From positions 30,891,798-30,955,797 of the forward strand of contig CM069442.1 of assembly GCA_035610835.1 (NCBI GenBank): a stretch of 64,000 bases of DNA, in the 5' to 3' direction. Each line of letters begins with the position of its first letter. Position 1 is the stretch's first letter. Both the position numbers and the translations under genes were made by a program. Of this stretch, positions 23,305-33,394 are shown piece by piece. This DNA is from Ophiura sarsii. Lineage: Eukaryota > Echinodermata > Ophiuroidea > Amphilepidida > Ophiuridae. The notes under the pieces were generated by a model. It ran no database searches. It was given only the letters and a program-made list of their open reading frames with translations, and was not told where the DNA came from.

Positions 23305-24953
23305 GTGAAGAGCGCAATAGTGTAGTGCACCCTTCTGGTATATATTCAAGCTGAAAGGACACCGCCCGCCATTTACACATAAATCATAATAGTTTGTCAC
23401 ATTGTTCCACATGAAGGTTAAGGAGTTGCATTAAATATACACGTGCATGAACCTTTCCAGACCGGTAATAATTCGAGATTTCCTTCCTTTAGGACATTAA
23501 TAAAATGCTTGTTTATTTTTTCTATACATGTTCCGGTAAAAATTGCCCCTATTATTATTACCCCTTAGAGACATCGTGTTTGGATGCAAGAATCCTTGAA
23601 ATGCGTTATTAAGTGCGTCAGATAACGGCGAAGTAAAAGCCGTAAAAAAATGATTGGCCGTGTCTGTGAATATTAAAACGGTTCGCACGCCGAATTAAAA
23701 TCGTCTCTGTAAATATTAGAGGACTTAAAGTCACTGTGAATTACCGTATGAAACAAACAGATTGCCTTTCGGCTCTGAATAAATGTTGGAAAACAATCTT
23801 ACGCCTGCCTGCCAAAAAGTGTCCTTAAAATAGTTAATACACTAGTTGTCAGCGGGAAATGGCTCGATATTGTTTGATTTATCACAGTAACGTACGTGAT
23901 TTTTTTACTCATTTTTTGACATTCCTTTCGGCTAATTCTTTTGTTCATATTTACACCTGTTTATTGATGGGTTGTTCTCATACGTGATGATAAATTCCTA
24001 GATTCAGTAAAAGGACCATTATCGTTGGACAAGGACCTGTTATCTGGTTATTAAACGACCAATACCAAGTGTCCACGTTATACGAGTTATTTGGGGATGA
24101 ACCTATCGTGGTTTCACACAATTAGATCCGAATCACGGCTGAAAAATGTACCGCTTGATATAATAGTACCGATCATTGAAAGTTATTTCTATGCTTTTTC
24201 TAAGTTTGAATGAAAGCAAACTAACAGAGTTTACCTTATTACAAGTGAATTACAAAATATTGAATATTTAACGACAGCATTGTAGTAGAACACGTGCCCC
24301 TTTTTAGACACGTTTTTTAATTGCATGTTTTCTCCAAACAACTGTCCACGAATACAGGTATTATAAGCACAGTATTTAATAGATGATTTATAGAGGGATG
24401 GTTAATAGTATACCTTTCAATCATTCATTTAAAATCGACAGAATCATCTCTCGGATCTTTTTTCAATCTAATTGCCATCCGCGGTCAGAGATAAATCCTT
24501 TACGTTAACCGGTGACTTAAGAGGCAAAGGGGTCGTTATTATTTGAAACCCCTTTACATTATTTACATGGCTTATTAATACTTTCCAAGCGGCTATTATT
24601 TTACCTACAAAACAGATTTTTCGGAAACCTTTTCCAACTTTCAAAGTCTATCTCAAGGGTTACTGAACCAATATTAGAAATGTTTGTACTTATTTCAATG
24701 CATTTTTCTAAATATGGTAATTAAATTAAATCATTTTGACTTTTTGAAACATTTTGTGACATTTTGGAATGTCGTCCGCGTGGAAAAAAATTAACACCAT
24801 GAAGACGCTTTCATTCTCACCGTAGTTCACTTTCGTTCACACTGAAGGAAAGAACAGAGACAAAAATAACACCTTGAAATCTCAACCGAGTCAGTATTGG
24901 TTAATCACTAGAGAAATAACCAAAACTACATAAGTTGTTAGAACATACATTTA
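23305..24953. repeat. Large local repeat unit, copy 4 (truncated both ends)
   Basis: Collinear with the central part of copies 1-3, from the agagcgcaatagtgtagtgc stretch to aagttgttagaacatac, where it stops abruptly. Contains the TTAA MITE at 24579-24790 and many small indels. Confidence 0.8.
24579..24790. mobile_element. TTAA MITE in unit copy 4
   Basis: ttaa (24575-24578) then tactttccaagcggctatta; the right end cgtccgcgtggaaa is followed by a degraded run and ttaa (24791-24794). Same family and orthologous site as 13692-13917. Confidence 0.75.
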
Positions 24954-26034
24954 TTGTACCATCGCATTCAGATGTATCAAGTTAATATAATTCGTACGCT
25001 TGTTCTTACCATCATAGTTTGTTTAAAATTGCTATTAAAGGGGAATGTTCCGATCACTTAAGCTTTTTTTTTTGTCATTGTTTTTTTTCATTATTTCTGT
25101 AATATGTTTGACGCAAGATAAGTTCCATTTAGACGTTATATGCCAAAATGCAGTGAATTACTGCCATTAACAACCAGATCAGTTTGTGTACTACTCAATG
25201 ACAATTGCAGGTCACTGTGTGCTTCTAAAATAAGCACCATTAGAGTTATGCAACCCAAACTTTGGAATACGACTATTCAAAGGATATCCCTTCATGTAGA
25301 ATAGAAAACATCAAGTTGCAAATTGAGCCAGCAATCGGAACACCTGCCTTTAAACCAGTAGCTTCATCATGTTTTGTCAGACTTTCTTGGAAATAATAGT
25401 AAACGTTATTTTCTATATAATTTTTGATTTTAGATATTGTTAACACTAAAATTGTAACTAGTAGCAACGCATTTAATCTTCAACAGCACAGTCATGATAA
25501 CCTTATTATTAAAAAAGTATTAGATATAGCTCAAAATGATGATACCATGTTTCAATAAATCATCTTTTGTGATATACTCGTATATAATCCCGAAAATATT
25601 TTATTGAATATCAAAAGACATATCTTAATAATCGGCTTTGGTAGCCTCCGAACAGATGACTATCAATTTATAAATTGTTTGAAGACGACCGACTTAATTT
25701 TGTAAGTCTCGACGTGTTTGTTTAGTCGCCAACCAATACAAGTCATTAGAATTTGAATTCCGAGTCGTATATAGTTATTTACACTCTATACCATTCGCTA
25801 TTTTCAAGTAGAAAGTTTGATATTTATTCTTTTGCATAAATAAAATAGGGGGGGGGGGGGGGGTAGTTCAAAAAGACTCTAAAATTGTAGGCAAATCGGA
25901 CTATCGGTATAAACTTGAATTATTGTTTTGTTCCTCTTTTTAATTATATTTCCATGACAAGTTTAATGAAGGAGCTGATACATACTAGGACAAGATGGGA
26001 GTATACATCATGTACGTGGTCACTGTGTTAAACT
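24954..26034. other. Unassigned sequence
   Basis: No gene or TIR recognised. A tract of 17-18 G lies at about 25847-25862. Frames are short and AT-driven. Confidence 0.4.
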
Positions 26035-26187
26035 CATGCCTCTAAAGACATACCTTATCAAGCCGTGTACATTGATGGAGAGGAAAACTGCTTTAGATCA
26101 ACTCAAGTGGGAAAGTGTTTAAAAGCAATACACAGTAATTGGTTGAATACAATTGTCATGCTGTTACATGCTGTTACAAGTTCTTGA
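26035..26187 (+). pseudogene. Short protein-like fragment, possible degraded coding exon
   Basis: The frame starting at tct (26041) gives about 49 residues including PYQAVYIDGEENCFRSTQVG and ends at tga (26185-26187), with a stop just upstream. The composition (DGEENCFRS) reads more like real protein than chance and loosely recalls the DGNCFFR block of OTU-type cysteine proteases found in some transposon polyproteins. It is a weak resemblance by eye, and no further domain is visible nearby. Confidence 0.2.
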
Positions 26188-26476
26188 TAATGCAATGATG
26201 TTACGAGAAATTGCAGCCGCACTGCACTATTGTACTACATCATTATATATAGGGCGCAGGTGATACATAAGAGTTAAGAAACTGGCATTATCTAGGCCAT
26301 TTGAAAATTTAATATCTCGGTGGATTATCTGTACATATATCTTAATGATACAATATGCAGAGCACCCCGCCGAGACACATCACTGCAACTATCTAAAACC
26401 ACAGATGGCTAAAACCCTACAGTCCATAGCGATTGATATGGTGATTAACAAAACAAATCGTTAATGAGCATCTTAA

Positions 26477-26715
26477 TACTTTCCACGCGGGTATTAATTT
26501 TACCATATACAAAACAGATTTGTCAAAAACCATTACCAATTTTCAAGTCCTATCTCAAGTATTACTGAACCAATACTAGGCATGTTTGTACTTATTTCAA
26601 TGCATTTCTCATGGTGATTCCAAATATGGTAATGCAATTCAATAATGTTGACATTTTTGATACATTTTGTGAAACTTTGGAATGTCGTCTGCAGACTCCA
26701 GCCGCGTGGAAAGTG
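26477..26715. mobile_element. TTAA MITE (solo copy)
   Basis: ttaa (26473-26476), then TACTTTCCACGCGGGTATTA and the family interior, right end ccgcgtggaaagtg. The right target site has decayed to tttt. This copy is outside the large unit, so the family transposed independently. Confidence 0.82.
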
Positions 26716-27664
26716 TTTTGAACATTGTTTTTATACTGAAATTTCAAGAACTTCATTAGCTAAATTTCGATACCCTGTTTGCTACTAATGGCTAAAAGTT
26801 GTTCAATATTGACAGTTATTTGAAAAAATACTGTATTCGCCTGACGCTTATGCTGAATATTGCTTTGATTTATTTGAATACTAACGATTAAATATGAGAC
26901 TTCTCTATCTCACTTATAAGATAAAACACAGATATTAGGATCACTCAGTCTATTCGGGAATTCTGCGAAAGTGTCCGTTTAGTTGGGATTGCACGTATGG
27001 GAAATGTACTTTGTGCTGTTAATTTGTTGTTTGCACGTGACTGAACTGTTTTCTTGTTATACTTGTTAGTCAACTACTATAAATCATACGAAATCTATTA
27101 TCATAAGCCGTTTCCAAATCTCATATGACAGCCCAAAGAAGGTTTCTTGTGCAGTCCAACTTGCTTCACTTTAATCACATGACCACTGGTTTCTGCCACT
27201 AGTGTCTACTGGTTCCCATTGACATTACATTGTAATGAAAGGCATATAATGATCAAAAACGAGGGTCTTTAAGAAAATCCTCCTGCAAGTAGTAAATGTG
27301 ACTTCAATTAATGTGTCTCTTGTTTTTCTTAAAGACACTTTATATTTTGAATAACACATACGCGCTTTAGTTGGGATTCGACTTCTTTTTAAAAGTAATG
27401 CCTATCTGTACCATGCATCATAGTGTGGCAGTCACACGGTACTTGCTGCCGCTGCCCGCTGCTAAATACTTTACCATATATTGTTCACTGTATGTTTTGG
27501 GGAACAGTCCGGTTGGTACTGCTAAGTAATGCTGGACTGCACAAAAAATCTTTTTGGTGACAGCCCATCTCTGAGATAAATATGAGAATGTACAAAAATG
27601 ATCCAATTTACAAATAAATTTATGAAGTATAAAATTATTATAACAAATATGTCACAGTTCGTAT
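26716..27664. other. Gene-poor stretch downstream of the GPCR
   Basis: No AATAAA on the minus strand was recognised in the first few hundred bases after the stop. The stretch ttaatcacatgaccactggt (27169-27188) resembles 57896-57916, a small repeat. Confidence 0.35.
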
Positions 27665-28063
27665 TTAAACAACACTATGGCACATATCTTCCACTTTTAT
27701 TATTGGTGTCCGTCGAATGATAGTTGAATGAGTGCTCTCCCCGCCAATAGAGCGCGTCGCAATAACTTGAGGTTTCTGATGATATATTTTTGGTCCGCAC
27801 CCTTTTCCTCTGCACATGCCGGCGAGAAAAATGCACTCGAATACTCCCTTGAAACCTTGACGATACTTGACGTTCATCCAGCAGTAAATGATGGGGCTAT
27901 GACAGCAGTTGCTCATCGCAAAGAGCATAACTACAAGATAGAAAAGCTTGATGTAATAAAAGTTGTTCAGTTGGGGGAAGACATCTTGCAGTATATTGAA
28001 GACGTGCACGGGGAAGTAATTGATGGCGAAGAGCAGTACAATTACTGCAAACATCTTGACTAA
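27665..28063 (-). CDS. Neuropeptide-type class A GPCR, exon 2 (TM6, TM7, C-tail)
   Basis: Exon 2 encodes residues 287-418 of the receptor whose exon 1 is at 29873-30730. The acceptor is ...tcgttacag|TTAGTC at 28063-28064 with an upstream pyrimidine-rich run, and the junction is phase 0, giving KKR|LVKMFAVIV. TM6 is about 288-311 (FAINYFP, with P304 at 6.50) and TM7 about 325-349, ending SPIIYCWMN, followed by the helix-8-like KYRQGFKGVF and a cysteine-containing tail (C363, C370, C375) that could be palmitoylated. IIYCWMN plus a GFK stretch is typical of tachykinin, luqin/RYamide and related neuropeptide receptors. Unusual residues are N301 and Y302 where CW is normal, and S342 where N of NPxxY is normal. 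The frame is intact to the stop at 27665-27667. Confidence 0.88.
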   Translation of the reverse strand, partial: LVKMFAVIVLLFAINYFPVHVFNILQDVFPQLNNFYYIKLFYLVVMLFAMSNCCHSPIIYCWMNVKYRQGFKGVFECIFLAGMCRGKGCGPKIYHQKPQVIATRSIGGESTHSTIIRRTPIIKVEDMCHSVV

Positions 28064-29872
28064 CTGTAACGACAAAAATGTGTAAAGAGAGAGATAAAGA
28101 GCCCGTGAGAGCTGGCATGGAATGAGAAAATACACTGTCATTTGAACATGATGAAAGAGGTCCTTTTAACCCGCGATGGCATTACGTGATACGGCGATCA
28201 ATAACATCCACATTGCATAATCATATTGAGCAAAGAGGTAACGACAATACCCTTAGGGTGTTGGACGAAATACCGCACTAAAATTGGTCCAGATATAATA
28301 CTTGACACGCGCCTAAGTTATGCATGGCTACGTTTAGTCACAGCCACGAGCATGATTTATGGTCATCCTTTAAGGCTTGATTGTCCGAGACTTTTACATC
28401 CACGGATTTATCTTAAGAAGCGTGTGATGTGTAGGATCTCTTATGGAACTAATTTGCTAACACATCGGCGTTTGCCGATGGCAATCTTGACGGGCAGAAT
28501 ATATAAACATTTAAAACAACATCTATACCGTATGTGTTGAATAACTACGTTTAATAGTACATAATGTAGTGTTCCGTTAGTCGTGTCCAGTTTATTAATT
28601 GACGTGCTTGATAAATTGACATTGAAATTTTAATTCAATATCTGCACGCGAAGTAATTTGCATCTTTTAGCGAACATTATTCACATTGATAAGACGATGA
28701 TTGTTTTTTTCGAAACGCAAAAATCGGGTCATCAGATATGTAAGGCGAGGTGTTCATACCAGAATGAGAACATGTTATTGTTGCACCCAGTGCAATAACA
28801 GTCTATCGGCCACACACTGCTAGATTTTAGTTCTCATAGAAACCCCACGCACAACCCGTCTGTAGTGGAATTTATACTAATAAGCTAAAAACTTACTACC
28901 TGTGTTCAGTAAATACTTGAACAAATACTTATCAATTTCATTGCAACTCATACACAAAACCAAAGTAATAAACGTTGCACCGCGTACGAGATGTTGTCAG
29001 CCGGTGTGAATATCTCGCCTTAACTCTGAATCATCATAATTATGCAACGGTAAACATGACGGGCGCTAGTTTTTTAACCTCTTATTTAACAATATGGCAT
29101 GTTTGACTGCTAAAACTGCGTGTCAATTTCAAAACTATTTTTATTTACTACTTTTAAACATTATTGAACGGAGGAACATAACTTCAATTTCAAATAAAGC
29201 GATAAAAAGTGTTGATGTTTACACAAGTTTGTCCATCATTGTTTTGAATGACAACCCACCCCTGCAACAGTGCAGTGCCTGAGAATCAGTACACTTACAA
29301 AAATCAGGGCTAATTATCATCAACATTTCCCGCATTTGCTTTAGAATGGACAATATTTACTTTTACATTTTACATGTCCATCCAGGTCATTAGCTAAGGA
29401 TAAAAAGTTCATAGATACTTAAATAATATAATTTAATTTTCTTAGCCCAATGATACATTTAAGAATCGATTAGAACAATGCAATTAAGGTTTCCTATCGC
29501 AGACAAGCGATAAGTGTTGAGTAGTCATAAGGTCGCGTTGCAAAACCAGTGCGTATATCGCATACACATACGTTGACTTGTACGTAAGACTTATTTTGTT
29601 TTTTCTTAATTTTTTCATCGTAATACTTAAACGGTAGTCGCCACAGTAATACTTTGCACCATTGTGCGTACAAGCACCTATACAAATCAACCTGAGATCG
29701 ATGCAAATATTTGCATCTATCTCAGTTCATTTTTCAATGGTGCATGTATGGTGAGGAAAAAATTATGTTAGAGACTATCGTATAAGCCTAACGTACAAGT
29801 CACTTATACGAAGGAGCCATGCGTACTAGTTTTGCAATGGGGCCTTACTGTGAATGTTTATTTTATTCATAC
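28064..29872 (-). other. GPCR intron (1809 bp, GT-AG)
   Basis: The donor AAAAGG|GTATGA (29873/29872) and acceptor TTACAG|TTA (28064/28063) join in phase 0 between TM5/ICL3 and TM6, a position that keeps the receptor frame. The intron holds a MITE at 29530-29845. Other frames in it, including one of 104 codons at 28226-28540 on the plus strand, show no recognisable protein. Confidence 0.85.
29530..29845. mobile_element. TA-flanked palindromic MITE in GPCR intron
   Basis: Left end AGGTCGCGTTGCAAAACCAG and right end complementary to AGGCCCCATTGCAAAACTAG; TA at 29528-29529 and 29846-29847. The subterminal phrase cttgtacgtaagactta recurs in the relatives at 31298, 41578 and 54504. It lies 28 bp from the splice donor of exon 1 (29873). 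Confidence 0.82.
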
Positions 29873-30730
29873 CCTTTTCTTGGAATCAGTTCTTTGCTTT
29901 GCAGCCGCATCTTCCATTTCTCCGAGGTTTTTATTACGACCCCATAGAATCTTGCCTATCCTCCAGTAGCCAATAGCCAAGGCTGCCAATGGTAAAAAGT
30001 ATTGTAGAACCATACCAAGTACGCTATACACATCACTACTCCAATTGGAAGATTCCAAGCAAGAACTAATGCCATTACCGCTTTGTACCGACGAATAAAT
30101 GGCCATTGGCAACGCCCAAGCGCATGCGCCTAGCCAAATAAACGCAATCATGAATCTTCGTTGCGATGACCCGGATCTTGTCTTCAGTTTTAGAGGGTGA
30201 ACAATCGCAACGTATCGATCCATTGTCATCGCCACGAGGGTGTAAATGCTCACGGATACGGACACACTTTGAACAAAACTGACGACTTTACATGTGGCGA
30301 TTCCAAATGGCCATGTCCAATATAAGGTGGAGTAGAACGTGAAATTAACGCAGAATATTGCCATTAGTATATCCCCTATTGCCATATTCACGATGAAATA
30401 ATTAGTGCCGGTGCGCATTTGCGGATCTGATAAAACAATATAACAGACAATCGCGTTCCCGCCAACGCCTAAAATCGTCACGGAGCCAAAACACACGGCA
30501 AATAACACCTGTAGCCATATTGGCTCACTGTAATAGTAATCCGCGTAATTAAAAGTACCATTCCATGAGGCACTTTCAGAATTGTAATCCACCGTATCGA
30601 TGGTATGATTCCACATAATTTCACCCTCCTTCTCTTGCAGACCTTGCCTACCAGCCGTCTGAACAGTGAAACATTGATTAATTCCTAGTATATTCAGTAA
30701 CACAACAAGAGCCGCAGTAGACATCGGCAT
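29873..30730 (-). CDS. Neuropeptide-type class A GPCR, exon 1 (N-terminus to ICL3)
   Basis: Exon 1 gives residues 1-286 and, with exon 2 (27665-28063), a 418-aa seven-transmembrane receptor, a normal length for the family. A hydrophobic stretch at 4-20 may be a signal peptide. N-glycosylation sequons are at N41, N57 and N229. TM1 is about 72-98 (N92, 1.50), TM2 111-135 (D120, 2.50), TM3 147-170 with DRY at 171-173, TM4 191-212 (W199) and TM5 236-262 (P247, then YWRIGKILWG). C147 and C224 would form the usual disulfide, and the WPFG turn in ECL1 is present. DRYVAIVHPLK and the YxRIxxxLW block place it with rhodopsin-type beta-group neuropeptide receptors (tachykinin, luqin/RYamide, NPY/NPF, prokineticin relatives). 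The exact ligand class cannot be decided by eye. The first ATG (30728-30730) was chosen. A second ATG lies two codons on, and the frame stays open a little upstream, so a 5' exon is possible. Confidence 0.88.
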
Positions 30731-31297
30731 TTCTGAAGTTCGGTTATTATTATTATGGTATGCCCTCTTGCGTTCAGCGAATTGATACCACTGGTGTTGA
30801 GAGGTTGCTACTTATCCCGGGCTACCTATGTGTGCTTCCGCGCAGTCAAATATAGAACACTGACTAGCAAGCATTGTGCACTCGTCAGTAATGGCTTACT
30901 ATATACTTGTCTTAACGTTTGTCTTCCTCTTGACATATATTCCGTCCTACATTTTGATCATCTTAATTGAGCATCTGCGGATATCCACGTAATTGCTTCT
31001 GTTGAAAAAGAAGACAAGAACAAAAAATAGATTGTTGAGGTATTGAAAAGTGATAACCGAATATTGGCATATACAGATGTGTGTATGCTAACAGCGCGCC
31101 ATGATTTTACCAGACTGTAATGTGACTGTAAATGATGTATGAATAGCTAGCAGCATGTCCATATTAATATATACATTCGATTTGGGAAATAATTAAATTG
31201 TACTTTAACTAACATCTCAACGTCATTTTTGTGTACATTTGGTACATTCTATATGATATGGGCATTTGCCAGATAGTGTTCATGGCCGGATACATTA
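30731..31297. other. 5' flank of the GPCR gene
   Basis: This is upstream of the minus-strand receptor start. No TATA box or other core promoter signal is convincing, and no upstream exon was recognised. Short plus-strand frames look spurious. Confidence 0.35.
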
Positions 31298-32186
31298 AGG
31301 TCGCACTACAAATCTAGTACGCTTGACTCATGCGTATATGTGACTTGTACGTAAGACTTATACGATGGTCACATATAAAATTTTGCATCACCACACGTAC
31401 TAATTAAAAAATTGAATGGAGTCAAATGCAAAGATTATGATATAGAATTATTTGCATTTGTAAGATCAATTTTATGGGTGCTTGTACGTATGGTAATCAG
31501 TCAACTTCGGAACGAGAGCCCGTTTCACTCGAGGGCGCTAAACATTGACGGGTGTGCGTCACCGTGGTAACGTGTACCGATCAATTTGTGCAACCATTGC
31601 ATTTAATTACCATCTTAATAAATTGAGGGCAGCCTAGGTAACAGAATTCCTCTAGTCCGATGATGTTATCTCACCTTTGACCCCAACATCTCGCAATATT
31701 GGTCGAAATTACACCTTTTGAGCATATATACCGTGATGAGAATACCATGTTCTAGGCGAGTATACACCGTTTTTTATTGAATTTGTAGGTTAAGTGTGAT
31801 GAACTTTACGTTATATTAAAGCTTTGTAGTATTTTATAGGGATGCATTTTTACATTATCTCAGAGACAAGAGACTTATCTTTTGGTTGAAAATCAGAAAA
31901 TAGGGTTTTTTTCAATCTTGAATATTACTATTTGACGGGAGACCGTTTCCTTGGAAACGTAGTCCCGTTCCCTAGCCCGTACTCTTTTGAATTATTCGTC
32001 CCATCGGAAGACGGACTCCCGTCACCTGATGCGTCGCCGTGTAAACATTGACGGCAGTACGTCACTAAATAGCACGCCCTCAAATCGAACGCGCTCCCGT
32101 TCCGGAGCAGACTGGTAATGCAAACACTCTTGCGTATAAGACACTTAAATACGTATGAGCTATACGCAGTAGTTTTGCCGTACGGC
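31298..32186. mobile_element. CAAAACTAGTACG MITE, split by a nested element
   Basis: Starts TA|aggtcgcactacaaatctag and ends near cagtagttttgccgtacggc, with the family phrase gacttgtacgtaagacttat at 31348. Related to 29530-29845. The continuity is broken by the insertion at about 31505-32107. Confidence 0.68.
31505..32107. mobile_element. Foldback element nested in the 31298 MITE
   Basis: Left ttcggaacgagagcccgttt and gagggcgctaaacattgacg have imperfect complements at 32044-32107 (aacattgacggcagtacg, gcgctcccgttccgg). The interior contains a shorter palindrome, accgtttccttggaaacgta. GC content is above the surroundings. Target duplication not clear. Confidence 0.6.
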
Positions 32187-32187
32187 A

Positions 32188-33394
32188 TAAATTTATGTAC
32201 ATTTTTCTCCTACTAAGGAGTGTAAACTCAAGTAGGTGTTGCCATTCCGTCAATCATTTGGCACAAATTGAATACATTATGAGCATAACAGACAAATACG
32301 CAAATTAGACATTAAGACGGATCGTCGATGTCCCATTATAGACCAGCATACTATACCAGGGCTTGGCTTTGAAATACTTTGATGAATGGTATAATAACAA
32401 TAGTGTATCTTTACTTCGTACACCCAGGTTACAATAAACGATGGTAATAACTACCATGTCTGTTTGCAGAGTTGTACCATTGTCAACCTAATTCTTGAGG
32501 CTTTATTGAATTGCTGCATGGTTAGCATTCAAACTACTGTTAAGGAAATTAGCCAAGGGGATTAATAAACAAAAGAGGTTTAGAGCATTTAAATTATAAT
32601 AACGAAGACCATCAGAAGTCGCCGGCGTTAAAATATCAATCTTCCGGGGACAATTTGTTTTTAGAGCCTGTTAATTATAATAACGAAGACACCGTTGAAA
32701 TATTAGTCTTCAGTGTGATGGAGAAACTTGGTTATCAAATAACTAATCAAAATGAAAATAAGAAGTGTGTGATGTGCTTCGAAGGCTTAGTTCGCTCATG
32801 AAAATAGAAACATACGATAGTTCGTTTATTTCATCAACATTGCAAGATGTTGCAGTTCCAGTTCACATTCCGGTCATAAAGATAAAAGAGTTTTAAATTT
32901 ATGTATGTTTATATGTATTTAAAATCATTTGTAAGACATGTATTTGATGAAAATAGTATGTGCAAATCTAGGACTATATTTCAATAAACTCCCTTCCACC
33001 AAAAGTTCGAACATCTACGCGCAATCTAGCGATAAATGTAAAGGCAAAATATAAGAGCAAATGTTTGGATTTGTCTTTGATTTCGCGACTATATTTCGTC
33101 AATGCATTAGAGTCCCTTTGACGTCACAGCCATATTTGTGATGAAATAGAGTAGATGATAGTAGAGATATCATCAAATATTTATTTATTTGTTTTGTTGT
33201 GTCGTTACTATAAACAATACGTCAGCCTAGAAACGAGGAATATCTCATTTTCTTAACTAGTCAATGCGTTCCACGATACAGAGAAGTGTAAGACCGTCTT
33301 GGGATTAATACTGTAATGGACATTAGCAGCCAGTTTAATAACTGTCTGGAATACACACACGGTCAGTCCGGGCTATCTATACAAATACTGTAAT
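32188..33394. other. Unassigned sequence with a short direct repeat
   Basis: The phrase ttataataacgaagac occurs at about 32596 and 32677 in a partly repeated 82-bp context. No gene was recognised. Near 33282 the sequence agaagtgt...attaatactgtaatgg resembles 35222-35260 on the other side of the GC-rich island. Confidence 0.4.

Noticed and set aside
26035..26187. OTU-type protease exon
   Set aside because: Only a loose resemblance over about ten residues; kept as a low-confidence fragment without function.
27728..28118. Plus-strand and alternate minus-strand frames over the GPCR exon
   Set aside because: Shadows of exon 2; no domain of their own.
28226..28540. 104-codon plus-strand frame
   Set aside because: Lies in the GPCR intron, has no recognisable family and no context.
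27665..30730. Treating the GPCR as a pseudogene because of non-consensus TM6/TM7 residues
   Set aside because: Frame, splice sites, disulfide cysteines, DRY and glycosylation sites are all intact, and no disabling change is seen.
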